Part shown: positions 50,989-60,626 of the stretch, piece by piece
Numbering within the stretch: the first letter of the stretch is position 1
How the letters are laid out: each line of letters opens with the position of its first letter
Assembly (NCBI GenBank): GCA_011390345.1
Contig: JAABSP010000002.1
Span: 62,001 to 126,000, forward strand
Origin: Desulfobacteraceae bacterium
GTDB taxonomy: Bacteria; Desulfobacterota; Desulfobacteria; Desulfobacterales; JAABSP01
DNA: 64,000 nt
Direction: 5' to 3'
Position numbers and translations under genes: made by a program
Notes under the pieces: model-generated
The model's database searches: none
Told to the model about the DNA's origin: nothing
Seen by the model: only the letters and a program-made list of their open reading frames with translations

Positions 50989-53435
50989 CCTCCACGCACC
51001 CTCCCCTCTCTCCTCAGGATTATTCCGCCCTTCGAAACGAACTCCTCTCCCTGATGGACCAGGGGCTTGCGATCGAGGGGCTCGATCCGGATTTTCGCTG
51101 TTCCCTAAAAAATATCCGAAGCCGGACCCTGGAGGACCGGTTTCATATCGTTCTGGCCGGTGAGTTCCAAGGGGGAAAATCGACTACCTTCAACGCGATC
51201 TGCGGCCGAAGGCCCCTTTCCCCGATGGGATCAGGCATTAAAACAAGTGCAGCGCTGCTTTCGGCCCAGCCCCTTTCCGATGCCGACGCTGCGGAATGGG
51301 CTCAGGTGGAATGGAAAACCCCTTCACAGCTCATGGCAGGCTTTTCCGATCTTCTGCTGCCCCAACTGCGGGCACTGGCCCCCAAACGGCTTGAAAAAGC
51401 CGACGCGGGGGGCCTGCCCCATCTTCTGGATCTTAAAAACCCCGCGGACCGATCCCTGATTCAAAAAGCGATCGACGCGGAATGGAGTCGCTGGGAGCAG
51501 AACCGCCGCGGCTACGACCCTCAAGGAAAGGGAAACCTTGAAATCCTCCGCTGCGCCACCCTGATCCTGCGCCATTACGACAGTCCGGTACTTCAAAAAC
51601 TTTCCCGCCAGAACCGCTTTTCCCTGCAGGAGATCCCACCCCTGGCCGCCTTCCCGGAAGACTGGGAGATCCGCTGGATCGAACAGGGCCCCCAAGCCTT
51701 TTCCGATAACGATATCCTTTCCGTTTCCGATAAAGATGTCCCTTCCGTCCTTTTTGTCCCTTCGGTCCTTTTTGTCTTTGTGGCCCACATCCGCCTCTTC
51801 ATCCATTCCCCGAACCTTCAAAGAATCGGCTGCGTCCTCCGAGACTGTCCCGGCCTCTTCGCCAGCCGCTGGGACACCCAGATCGCCCGCCGCGCAATCC
51901 TTTCCGCAGACGCCATCCTCTACATCTTCGACGGCTCCCGCCCCTTAAAAGGATCTGACCTCAAAGCCCTCGACTTCATCCGAAACCACCGCATCCTCCA
52001 CAGAACCTTTTACGGATGCAACCTCCGGGGCCGCACCCCGGAAGAGGGCATCCGGGTACTCGACGCCAGCCTCAGCGCCCTCCGCAGGCGCGAAATCGAA
52101 GTCCCCCAAGAGCGAACCGCCCTCTTCGATGCAAAAAAAGCATTCGAAGCCGCACAGAAAAAGGAGAAGGCCCCCGGCCTGGAACGCCTGACGGAGATGG
52201 CCGAAACCGCAGTGATTCAGGAAAAGGCAAGAGCGATCCTCATCGACAACGGCGCCCAAATCCTCCTGGAGGGCCTGGACCGCCTGAAAGGGGATCTGCT
52301 CAACAGAGAGGTTCAGGCCAGAAGAACGGAAAAGGAGCTGCGGGAGGCCGCAGCAAATGCCGAAGCAGCGTTGCGCCGGTTCGAAGCCGACTGCAGGATC
52401 GCGCTCACCCCTTTGGAGAATCCGGCCCCGGACCGAATCCTTGCTCAAGCCCTCTGGGAAGAACTCCTATCAGAGCAAAATCCGCTCATAGAATCCCTCA
52501 CCAAAAGAATCACCAAGGAGATCTTTAACATCAAAGACCTCTCCCGCGTCATCCTCCGATCCAAAACAGTGGAGAACCGAATCATGGATCTGATCCAAAG
52601 GGAGATCGACGAGCGGTTCGAAGCGCGAATTCATGCCTGGATGAACCAGATCGAAACCGGGAGAAATCCGGTCTACAACCGGGAGATGGCCCGGCGGATC
52701 AAGGCCGTGGACGCGGACCTGAAACGGATCTGGGCCCGCGTCTCTTCGGGCGAGCAGGATCTGCTGCAGGGGATCTCTCCCCCGGTCTTCACCGGCAATC
52801 CCGCGCTGGATCACGAACGGATCTGCTGCGGAATGGAGAGCGGAGAACTCCTTTCAAACCTCCGGTACAGCGCGGCCGCAGCCGCAAGCCTTACGGGAAT
52901 TATGACCGCGGCATCGGGAATCGCGGCCTCGGTCACGGCCGTTGTGGGCCGGCTCTTCTGGGCCGCGGCCGCGTCGGCCGGGGTGATGCTCGTCAATGCC
53001 CTGCTGCTTATTGCCGCAAAGGGAGCCATCAAAGAGACCCTTCAGGAGGAGATCCGAACCCGCCTCTCCCCGGCCCTGATCCGCCTCTTTTCCGAAATCG
53101 AACCGGAAGTGAATGCCCATTTTGCCCTTTTCTTCAAAGAGGTCAGGGAAGGCTATCTCACCCTTTTTCTCGACGCGGCCAAAGCACCGGCCCGGGCACT
53201 GGCGGCCCGGGTGGAAGCGGCCCGAGACGCTCAGACAATGGGAGCCGAAGAACGAAAGCTGTCCGCATCCCAAGCCAGAGCCTCGAGAACCAAAACCGTG
53301 GAACCGCTGCTGCAGGATGTTGCCGCCTTCATCCACCATGTCCGCGAAAGGGTTTCACAAAGATGGTCCCCATCTGAAAGGGAAATCCCCTGCCGGCCGC
53401 CCGATCCCGGAAATAGCGCTGAAGTGTCTCTTTGA
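50976..53435 (+). CDS. Dynamin-like GTPase 3
   Basis: 819 aa. P-loop FHIVLAGEFQGGKSTTFNAI at ~52-68; G2 likely GSGIKTSAALLS; G3 RIGCVLRDCPGLFASRWD (DCPG); G4 not clear. Residues ~245-270 contain the repeat VPSVLFVPSVLFVFV just before G3. A hydrophobic hairpin at ~630-690 (LTGIMTAASGIAASVTAVVG, FWAAAASAGVMLVNALLLIA) would be a membrane-inserting paddle, and helices flank it, as in bacterial dynamin-like proteins. No convincing Shine-Dalgarno; its start lies in a duplicated 38-bp unit. Its last 107 bp overlap the convergent Nudix gene. Confidence 0.82.
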   Translation: MPENPSTHPPLSPQDYSALRNELLSLMDQGLAIEGLDPDFRCSLKNIRSRTLEDRFHIVLAGEFQGGKSTTFNAICGRRPLSPMGSGIKTSAALLSAQPLSDADAAEWAQVEWKTPSQLMAGFSDLLLPQLRALAPKRLEKADAGGLPHLLDLKNPADRSLIQKAIDAEWSRWEQNRRGYDPQGKGNLEILRCATLILRHYDSPVLQKLSRQNRFSLQEIPPLAAFPEDWEIRWIEQGPQAFSDNDILSVSDKDVPSVLFVPSVLFVFVAHIRLFIHSPNLQRIGCVLRDCPGLFASRWDTQIARRAILSADAILYIFDGSRPLKGSDLKALDFIRNHRILHRTFYGCNLRGRTPEEGIRVLDASLSALRRREIEVPQERTALFDAKKAFEAAQKKEKAPGLERLTEMAETAVIQEKARAILIDNGAQILLEGLDRLKGDLLNREVQARRTEKELREAAANAEAALRRFEADCRIALTPLENPAPDRILAQALWEELLSEQNPLIESLTKRITKEIFNIKDLSRVILRSKTVENRIMDLIQREIDERFEARIHAWMNQIETGRNPVYNREMARRIKAVDADLKRIWARVSSGEQDLLQGISPPVFTGNPALDHERICCGMESGELLSNLRYSAAAAASLTGIMTAASGIAASVTAVVGRLFWAAAASAGVMLVNALLLIAAKGAIKETLQEEIRTRLSPALIRLFSEIEPEVNAHFALFFKEVREGYLTLFLDAAKAPARALAARVEAARDAQTMGAEERKLSASQARASRTKTVEPLLQDVAAFIHHVRERVSQRWSPSEREIPCRPPDPGNSAEVSL
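51738..51782. repeat. 9/18-bp tandem repeat inside GTPase 3
   Basis: GTCCCTTCSGTCCTTTTT occurs twice (51738-51773, one difference), followed by GTCTTTGTG. In frame it codes for VPSVLF twice. On the other strand it reads AAAAAGGAC/GGAAGGGAC, like the tract at 42691-42735. Confidence 0.8.
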
Positions 53436-53886
53436 TCACCGTGAACGCGATCTCGTCCCACGGGATCTCCGCCTCGGTAAAAAGGTCAACTTCCAGGCTC
53501 TCCTCACCGCTGCCGAACCGGTTTTCGACCATGGGCCCCCGGAACATGAAATAGATCTGGCTGACAAAGGGAAGATCGAAAAGCGCATAGGGCTCGATCT
53601 CTCCAAGTATCACTTCGGCCTCCTCCAGAGTCTCCCGCCTGGCCCCCGCGGCCGCGGTCTCCTCATTTTCCAGATAGCCGGCCGGCAGAGTCCATTTCCC
53701 CCGCCGGGGCTCGATAGCCCGTTTGCAGAGCAGGATCTTCTCCTCCCATTCGGGAATGCACCCCACCACCAGTTTGGGATTGCTGTAAAAGATCGATCCG
53801 CAGGAATCACAGATATACCGGGAACGATCGTCCCCGGAGGGAATTTTTAATTCAACCGGCGCGGCGCAGTTGCTGCAAAAATTCAT
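53329..53886 (-). CDS. Nudix hydrolase with zinc-ribbon N-terminus
   Basis: 185 aa from the ATG at 53886. An N-terminal zinc ribbon ([25 protein letters not shown]) is followed by a Nudix domain: [20 protein letters not shown], then the Nudix box [20 protein letters not shown] in which the usual final Gly is Ala. The layout matches NUDT-like ADP-ribose/NADH pyrophosphatase relatives. It hydrolyses a nucleoside diphosphate-X; the substrate is unknown. The 3' end overlaps GTPase 3 tail to tail by 107 bp. Confidence 0.9.
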   Translation of the reverse strand: MNFCSNCAAPVELKIPSGDDRSRYICDSCGSIFYSNPKLVVGCIPEWEEKILLCKRAIEPRRGKWTLPAGYLENEETAAAGARRETLEEAEVILGEIEPYALFDLPFVSQIYFMFRGPMVENRFGSGEESLEVDLFTEAEIPWDEIAFTVIKETLQRYFRDRAAGRGFPFQMGTIFVKPFRGHGG

Positions 53887-53989
53887 GAACAAATTCTCCT
53901 TTGTGTCGGCTTTGCCTGTTTCAAATCAAACGCGTAAACATATCATCATATCTTCTCTACGGCAATTGAAACCTCGGCAGGATTGTGCT

Positions 53990-56800
53990 ATGAAGATCGG
54001 GCGGAGCATCTGCCTTTCCGCAGTCCTTAAAACGAGGACAACTATAAGACAAATCGATATAGAAAACGGATCGCATACGAATATGTCCGGCTTCTGGCTC
54101 ATTCTTTTTCAAACATTTCTCATCCTGCTCCTCTCCCTCTGGATCATTACCCAAAAGGTGTGGGAAAAACAGCGGAAACGGGTATTCAAGGATCTGGAAA
54201 GAACCGTGGAGGCCCAAAACCAGGACCTGCTGCAGGCCAATGAATCCCTCTACGCGCTTCACCAGACCACACTGGAGATCATGGGAAGGCTGGAACTCTC
54301 CGATCTTCTGGAGGCCATTGTGGAAAGGGCCGCGTTTCTGGCCGGCAGCATCCACGGCTTCATCTATCTCTATGATCCGGAGCAGGATAAGATGGAGATG
54401 CGCATAGGCACGGGCCGGTATGCCAATGATATCGGGCTGAAACTCTCCAAAGGAAATGGGATGGGGGGAACGGTCTGGGAGACCGGAAAACCGACCCTGC
54501 TGGCAGACTACTCCACATGGCCCAACCGGCTGCCCAAAAACCGGTACGACGATCTCTACTCGACCCTCGGCACGCCCCTGAAACAGGAGGAAACAGTCAT
54601 CGGGATCATCGGCCTGGGCCACTTCAACAAAGCGCAGCAATTCACCGAAAAGGATCTGGAGGTGCTCAACCGGTTTGCCGCGCTTGCGGCCATCGCGATC
54701 AACAATGCCACCCTCTATTCAGACCTGAAAAAAGAGCTTGCAGAGCGAAAAAGAGCCCAGCAGGAACTGAACCGGCTCAACACTCAACTGGAGATGCGGG
54801 TGGCCGAGCGGACGGCCCAGATCGAGATAGCCAACCTCCTTCTCTCCCAGGCCCTGAACCGGGCTCAGCAACTGGCCAAAGAGGCCGAGGCCGCAAATTC
54901 TGCCAAAAGCGAATTTCTGGCCAACATGAGCCATGAGATCCGGACCCCCATGAACGGGATCATCGGCATGTGCGACATTCTCGGAGAGACCCGGCTGACC
55001 CGGCGGCAGCAGGAGTATCTCCAGGTGATCGGAAGCTCCTCCCATGTCCTGATGACCCTGGTCAATGATATCCTCGATTTTTCCAAGATCGAGGCCGGAA
55101 AACTGGCTCTGGAGGAGATCGATCTCTCGGCCCGGAAGGTGGTGGAGGAGGTTTCCGATCTCTATGCGGAAAAGGCCGCGGAAAAGGGGATCGAACTGGT
55201 GGTGGACATCGACCCCGGAACCCCGGAGCATCTGCTGGGTGACCCGCTGCGCCTCCATCAGGTCCTCTCCAACCTGCTTTCAAACGCCATCAAATTCACC
55301 CAAGCCGGAGAGATCCATATCCGATGCGCCCTCAATGCAGAGATCCCAGATGCCCAGGGGATGGAGATTCTCTTCTCCGTTCGGGACACGGGCATCGGCA
55401 TCCAAAAGGACGCAATCGAGAATCTGTTTTCCACCTTTACCCAGGCCGAAAGCTCCACCACCCGGAAATATGGCGGCACCGGGCTTGGGCTGGCCATCTG
55501 CAAGCGGCTCGCAGAGCTGATGGGAGGGGAGATGTGGGCCCAAAGCGACGGGCCCAAAAAGGGGAGCATGTTCTCCTTTACGGCCTGTTTCAAGACCGCG
55601 GATTTTAAACCGGAGGGCTCCATGGAAAATTTTTCCGACTTTCAGGGGTTTCAGGCACTTCTGGCCGGGGCATCCCCTTCCACGGCCGCGGTCACCCGGC
55701 AGTATCTCAGCGCATTGGGTTTTGAAACCGATGAGGCTCCTTCAGGGCATAGAGCACTGGCGCTTTTCGACAGCGGAAAAGCAGAGCAGAAGCCCTTTGA
55801 CCTGATCCTGCTGGATATGGATCTCCATGACCGTGAGGCGCTCCGTTTGTTGGAAAGCTTCGGAGAAAAGATCCCCCGGCCCCGGATTCTCCTGCTGCTT
55901 CCCTATCTTCAGGGCATCGATGATGTTGGGGTGCAGGGATTGATGATCGACGCCTGCCTCTTCAAGCCGGTGAAGCCCTCCTCTCTGCTGAATGCCATTG
56001 TGGAGGCATTTGCCGGTATGCCGAAATCAGAACAGTCCATTGTGGAATCCTTTACATCGAATCTGTTGCAGGGGAGGCGAATTCTGCTGGTCGAGGATCA
56101 TCCGGTCAACCGGAAGGTGGCCCAGGAGATGCTGGAGGGGGCCGGCGCTGCCGTCGATATCGCGGTAAACGGCGAGGAGGCCACCTTTCTGGTGCAGGAA
56201 AATCATTATGATGCGGTGCTGATGGATCTCCACATGCCGGTGATGGATGGGCTGCATGCGGCAGAGCAGATCCGTGAAATGGCATCACCAATAAAGGATA
56301 TTCCGATTATCGCGCTCACGGCCAGGGCCATGAACGGAGATCGGAAGCGGTGTCTTGGGGCGGGCATGGATGATTTCATTCCAAAGCCCGTGAACCGGAA
56401 GATTCTGATGCAGACCCTGCTGCGCCATATGAAGAAGCCGCGGCATCCCGCGCCCTCGGACGCGGAAGCCCCCTCGAAACCGGCAATCCTCTCCTCCCCT
56501 GATCCTGCCCCGCAACCCGATCTTCTTCCGGAAGTCCTGTTTTCGGAAAAATTTCCCGAAAAGCTGGCCCGGGAACTGGAGGTCTCCCTAATCCAGTGTG
56601 ATCCCATTGCTTCTGGTGAATGTCTCGAAGGAATGCTGGAGCATCTGGCAAACCATAACCGGCTCTCCGGAGAACTCAAGACACTGGCAAGACATGTGCG
56701 GGAGTACCAATTCGATGAAGCCCGGGAGGTGCTGGCTCGCATCGTGAAAACAGGGCAGAGGGAACTGAATGGAGCGGGGTCGGGCAAAAGGTCCCTTTAG
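53990..56800 (+). CDS. Hybrid sensor histidine kinase (GAF, HisKA, HATPase, two receiver domains)
   Basis: 936 aa from the ATG at 53990 (GGCAGGA 8 nt upstream); ATG 54083 (before [11 protein letters not shown]) is the other candidate and would start right at the membrane helix. Then a coiled coil, a GAF domain ([40 protein letters not shown]), HisKA with [14 protein letters not shown], HATPase ([34 protein letters not shown]), a receiver-like domain of low conservation ([20 protein letters not shown]) and a standard receiver ([46 protein letters not shown]). A BarA/EvgS-like layout without a clear Hpt. Confidence 0.9.
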   Translation: MKIGRSICLSAVLKTRTTIRQIDIENGSHTNMSGFWLILFQTFLILLLSLWIITQKVWEKQRKRVFKDLERTVEAQNQDLLQANESLYALHQTTLEIMGRLELSDLLEAIVERAAFLAGSIHGFIYLYDPEQDKMEMRIGTGRYANDIGLKLSKGNGMGGTVWETGKPTLLADYSTWPNRLPKNRYDDLYSTLGTPLKQEETVIGIIGLGHFNKAQQFTEKDLEVLNRFAALAAIAINNATLYSDLKKELAERKRAQQELNRLNTQLEMRVAERTAQIEIANLLLSQALNRAQQLAKEAEAANSAKSEFLANMSHEIRTPMNGIIGMCDILGETRLTRRQQEYLQVIGSSSHVLMTLVNDILDFSKIEAGKLALEEIDLSARKVVEEVSDLYAEKAAEKGIELVVDIDPGTPEHLLGDPLRLHQVLSNLLSNAIKFTQAGEIHIRCALNAEIPDAQGMEILFSVRDTGIGIQKDAIENLFSTFTQAESSTTRKYGGTGLGLAICKRLAELMGGEMWAQSDGPKKGSMFSFTACFKTADFKPEGSMENFSDFQGFQALLAGASPSTAAVTRQYLSALGFETDEAPSGHRALALFDSGKAEQKPFDLILLDMDLHDREALRLLESFGEKIPRPRILLLLPYLQGIDDVGVQGLMIDACLFKPVKPSSLLNAIVEAFAGMPKSEQSIVESFTSNLLQGRRILLVEDHPVNRKVAQEMLEGAGAAVDIAVNGEEATFLVQENHYDAVLMDLHMPVMDGLHAAEQIREMASPIKDIPIIALTARAMNGDRKRCLGAGMDDFIPKPVNRKILMQTLLRHMKKPRHPAPSDAEAPSKPAILSSPDPAPQPDLLPEVLFSEKFPEKLARELEVSLIQCDPIASGECLEGMLEHLANHNRLSGELKTLARHVREYQFDEAREVLARIVKTGQRELNGAGSGKRSL

Positions 56801-56820
56801 GAAAAGAGCCTTTTGCCCGA
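56780..56820. terminator. Strong hairpin between convergent kinase and glutamate synthase genes
   Basis: 12-bp perfect stem TCGGGCAAAAGG (56780-56791) with CCTTTTGCCCGA (56809-56820), spanning the kinase stop codon. No T run follows on either strand, so intrinsic termination is doubtful; it may protect transcript ends. Confidence 0.45.
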
Positions 56821-56859
56821 ATTCAAACCGATTCAGAGGATCAGTCGTCGATGATGGAA

Positions 56860-58440
56860 TCAGGCGTCGATGATGGCCAGCCCCTCTTCCCGATAGGCAT
56901 CCATGATATAGGGAATGCCGGTGATCTTTGCAGCCTCTTCGGTGAGACAGGCCAGCTCTTTGCGGGTGATCAGATGGGTCCGCCATTTCCGTGAACCGGC
57001 CATGAGCTGCTGGAGGCCGATTCTCAGCTTTTCGCATGCGGTGAAGAGGCCGATCGCGCCCAGGGGGAAGCTGTCCACATCATCACCGTAGACCGATTTG
57101 AGGTTCTTGTAGGTGACGAAGATCTCCTCTTTGGTGCTGCCGTACCGGGAGACCGTGGGAGGAAGCCCGCCATCTTCGCCCTTGAGCCAGTTGGAGATGT
57201 TCTTGCCCACCATTCCGGGGATCATCAGGGCACGGCCCATGCAGACCGCCTTTGTATAGGGAGCCCCCAGGGCAATGGCCTTGTAGATGTGATCCTCGGA
57301 GGAGAAGCCGCCCGCGAATGCGATGTCGGGAACCCATGCACCCTTTGCGGCCAGCCGCTTGCAGAGTTCATAGGTCATCGAGTGGAGATAGATGGAGGGG
57401 ATGCCCCACTCCGCCATCATCCGCCAGGGGCTCATGCCGGTGCCGCCGGGTGCGCCGTCGATGGTTAGCAGGTCGATCTTGGCATCCGATGCCCACCGGA
57501 TGGCCATGGCCAGCTCCCGCATGGGATATGCCCCGGTCTTCAATGTCACCCGCTTCGCGCCCAGCTTCCGGACCCGGTCCACCTCCTTCATGAAGGCATC
57601 CTGCTCCAGGAAGCCGACCCGGGAATGGCGCTCGAACTCCTTGATGGAGCCGTCTTTGTAGGCCGCGATGTTCGACTCCTCATTCGGGTCCGGGGTGACG
57701 ATGTATCCCCGCCGGCTCAGCTCCTGTGCCCGCTCCAGGGTAAATACCTTGATCTCGCCGCCGATCGATTTTGCCCCTTGGCCCCATTTCAGCTCGATGG
57801 TCTCGACCCCCAGCTCATCGATGACGTATTCCGCGACCCCCAGCCGGGTATCCTCCACATTGAGCTGCACCAGAATATCGCCGTAGCCCTGATGGTAGCG
57901 CCGGTAGGTCTCGATCCTGCGCTCCATCTCCGGGGATCTGACCACCCTTCCGTCTCTGGTCTCCAGCTCCGGGTCCACGCCGCAGACGTTCTCGCCGCAG
58001 ACCAGGCTGATGCCGGTGATGGCCGCGCCGATGGAGAAGTGCTCCCAGTTATTCCGGGCCACGTCGGTGCTGCCCAGAGCGCCCGTGAAGATCGGAATCT
58101 TCATCTTCACCTTCTCGGTCGCGCCGAACCAGGTCTCGGTGTTGACCTTGGGGAAGGTGGCGTGATCCGGGTCCGCCTCGATCCCCTCCGCGCCGATCGC
58201 ATATCCCATGATCTGCAGGTGGGAATAATCGACCGGATAATCCTTGTCCGCGCCCGCGGTGATCTCGCCAAAGGGAGAGGGATATAACAGCTCACGGCCC
58301 CGGAAGGTGGCCTTGAACATGTCGCAGTTGCCTTTGCATCCGTCCATGCACCGGCTGCAGATGCCGGACTGGGGAGCGACGCTCCGGGAGCGGTTTTTGG
58401 TCTGCAGGGCTTCATTTGCATTGGGTCTGTTCAGGTTCAT
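56860..58440 (-). CDS. FMN-binding glutamate synthase-family protein (GltB central domain type)
   Basis: 526 aa. A Cys cluster near the N-terminus (GICSRCMDGCKGNCDMF) suggests an iron-sulfur centre. The FMN barrel shows KVKMKIPIFTGALGSTDVAR, ELKWGQGAKSIGGEIK, LLTIDGAPGGTGMSPWRMM, and VPDIAFAGGFSSEDHIYKAI, all typical of the glutamate synthase alpha-subunit FMN domain. It lacks the N-terminal amidotransferase and the C-terminal beta-helix domain, as in archaeal-type split enzymes; those parts would be separate proteins. Divergent from the P-II gene, which supports a role in nitrogen metabolism. Confidence 0.9.
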   Translation of the reverse strand: MNLNRPNANEALQTKNRSRSVAPQSGICSRCMDGCKGNCDMFKATFRGRELLYPSPFGEITAGADKDYPVDYSHLQIMGYAIGAEGIEADPDHATFPKVNTETWFGATEKVKMKIPIFTGALGSTDVARNNWEHFSIGAAITGISLVCGENVCGVDPELETRDGRVVRSPEMERRIETYRRYHQGYGDILVQLNVEDTRLGVAEYVIDELGVETIELKWGQGAKSIGGEIKVFTLERAQELSRRGYIVTPDPNEESNIAAYKDGSIKEFERHSRVGFLEQDAFMKEVDRVRKLGAKRVTLKTGAYPMRELAMAIRWASDAKIDLLTIDGAPGGTGMSPWRMMAEWGIPSIYLHSMTYELCKRLAAKGAWVPDIAFAGGFSSEDHIYKAIALGAPYTKAVCMGRALMIPGMVGKNISNWLKGEDGGLPPTVSRYGSTKEEIFVTYKNLKSVYGDDVDSFPLGAIGLFTACEKLRIGLQQLMAGSRKWRTHLITRKELACLTEEAAKITGIPYIMDAYREEGLAIIDA

Positions 58441-58525
58441 CGGTTCTTTCTCCTTATTACTCCTTATTATCTTCTTTCTACTTCTACAAAACCTTTTTCC
58501 GAAAAAGATATCAAAGCGAAGCCCT

Positions 58526-58553
58526 TTTATCCCTATCCCATAATCTTTGTCAA
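58526..58553 (-). promoter_or_regulatory. Predicted sigma-70 promoter of the glutamate synthase-like gene
   Basis: On the minus strand TTGACA (58553-58548), 16-bp spacer, GATAAA (58531-58526), the same boxes and spacing as at 21223-21250. It gives a leader of about 80 nt. On the plus strand TTGACA at 58614 has no good -10 box for the P-II gene. Confidence 0.55.
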
Positions 58554-58632
58554 GTTTTAATTATACTTTCACCCCTGTTTAAGTTATTTTAATCATAGGT
58601 TTTTGTTTCCTATTGACATTTAGTCCAACTAA

Positions 58633-59064
<432 letters not shown>

Positions 59065-59135
59065 CGGATGCGGATGGAACCCGCGGAAAAGCTCTTTTCC
59101 GAAACCGGATCTCCGTAAACCAGACACTTTTCATA

Positions 59136-59164
59136 TTGCACCTACGGCGGTTGCGGGTTATAGT
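59136..59164 (+). promoter_or_regulatory. Predicted promoter of the KaiC-like/XRE/cupin gene
   Basis: TTGCAC at 59136-59141, 17-bp spacer, TATAGT at 59159-59164 (five of six -10 matches). It gives a leader of about 90 nt. Confidence 0.5.
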
Positions 59165-59261
59165 GGCTGAAAAAATGTGCCATGACGACCATAAGCATCA
59201 TGCTGAATCCGATGTCGGCAAATAAATATAGACAATCTATTCAAAGACTTGAAGTTTATAT

Positions 59262-60626
59262 ATGGCAAAGAAACCATCCAAAGCCAAGCCCAAAACAGGT
59301 GTTCCCATGGCAGCACCGAGAAGCCGCGCTACATCCGGAGTTCCGCAACTGGACAAGATCCTCGGCGGGCTTTTCATCGGCGACAACGTGATCTGGTATG
59401 ATGACGCCGGCAGCCTCGCGCCGGTCTTCTACAAGAATTTCATCGCCACCTCCCTGGCAGATAACAAACCTGTCATATACGTCAGCTTCGACCGCTCCCC
59501 CAACAATCTGCTGGAGAAGCTCGGGGGGCTGGTCAACAATCCTAACCTGACCATCCTCGACTGCTTTACCAACGGCAAGGGCGCGGGCTCCAATGTCTTT
59601 TTGCGCTTCTATGAAGAGGAAAATGAGAAGGAGAGAAGCTGCGAGATCCTGCTGGTCGATTCTCCGGGCGATATGGAGAAGGTGATGGAGGTCTTCTACG
59701 GCATCCATGAAAAGCTGGAAGGCGATGTCCGCTTTGTCTTCGAGAGCCTCACCGGGATGCAGGATCTCTGGAACGGCGAGGAGAGCATATTGAAGTTCTA
59801 CACCCACTCCTGCCCCCGTCTATATGAGCTTAACACCATCGCCTACTGGATTGCGGAAAAAGAGGCGCACACGAGCCGACTCAAGGCCCACATCAATCAG
59901 GTGGCCCAGGTGGTCATCGACCTCTCGGTAAAGCGGGGAAAGACGAGCCTGTCGGTGGTAAAGGCCGAAAACCGGAACCTCCAGACCCTGGACCAGCCCT
60001 TTCCCTACTGGACAAAGCTCCAGGCCGAGGGGATCCACAAGGTCTTTTTCGAATCGGAAAAGGGCTCATCGGGCCGCATCGATCTGGGGCAGCGGCTCAA
60101 GGATCTCAGAACCCGCCGGGGCCTCTCCCAGACCGAGCTGGCGAGATTGGTGGGCGTCACCCCCAGCAACATCTCCCAGGTGGAGAGCAATCTCATCTAC
60201 CCTTCTCTTCCCGCACTGATCAAGATCGCGGAGATCCTCGGTGTGGAGATGAGCGCGTTTTTCCATGATGTGGACGATATCCGGCACCCCATCATCTTTC
60301 CGGCCGAGGAGAACTTCGAGATCCAGCTTTCGGATCTGCCCAGGGATGCGGTCAGGGCACGGCGCCTGACCCCCATCGACTTCGAGGTCAAAGCCGAGCC
60401 GTGCATCATCGAAATTCCTCCCGGAACAAAGCTCAACGCCCATTTTTTCATCTTCAAAGGCGAAGAGATGGGGTATCTTCTCTCCGGGGAGCTGAAGATC
60501 AAGACCGACAGCAGCCTGCAGACAATCCGGCCCGGGGATCTGATCTATCTGACTTCGGAGATGCCGGCCGGCTGGGTAAATTCCGGAGAGGAACCGGCAA
60601 AGCTGCTCTGGATCAAGATCCGGTGA
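59262..60626 (+). CDS. KaiC-like RecA-fold/XRE/cupin fusion protein
   Basis: 454 aa, three parts. Residues ~25-230: KaiC/RadA-like fold (ATSGVPQLDKILGGLFIGDN, VIYVSFDRSPNNLLEKL, EILLVDSPGDMEKVM), but at the Walker A site there is DDAGSLAPVFYKNF with no GKT, so ATP binding is likely lost. Residues ~270-325: XRE helix-turn-helix (LGQRLKDLRTRRGLSQTELA, VTPSNISQVESNLIYPSLPA). Residues ~360-454: cupin (IIEIPPGTKLNAHFFIFKGE, GYLLSGELKIKTDSSLQTIR). A DNA-binding regulator with two possible sensing domains. Its stop overlaps the ABC ATPase start (GTGA), so it is coupled to the exporter genes. Confidence 0.88.
   Translation: MAKKPSKAKPKTGVPMAAPRSRATSGVPQLDKILGGLFIGDNVIWYDDAGSLAPVFYKNFIATSLADNKPVIYVSFDRSPNNLLEKLGGLVNNPNLTILDCFTNGKGAGSNVFLRFYEEENEKERSCEILLVDSPGDMEKVMEVFYGIHEKLEGDVRFVFESLTGMQDLWNGEESILKFYTHSCPRLYELNTIAYWIAEKEAHTSRLKAHINQVAQVVIDLSVKRGKTSLSVVKAENRNLQTLDQPFPYWTKLQAEGIHKVFFESEKGSSGRIDLGQRLKDLRTRRGLSQTELARLVGVTPSNISQVESNLIYPSLPALIKIAEILGVEMSAFFHDVDDIRHPIIFPAEENFEIQLSDLPRDAVRARRLTPIDFEVKAEPCIIEIPPGTKLNAHFFIFKGEEMGYLLSGELKIKTDSSLQTIRPGDLIYLTSEMPAGWVNSGEEPAKLLWIKIR

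Noticed and set aside
59084-59101. 18-bp palindrome CGGAAAAGCTCTTTTCCG after the P-II gene
   Set aside because: No loop of useful size and no T run, and no regulator is linked to it; not enough to call an operator or terminator.
59176-59226. 16-codon His/Asp-rich micro-ORF before the KaiC-like gene
   Set aside because: Very short, no clear ribosome site and no conservation evidence; may be chance.
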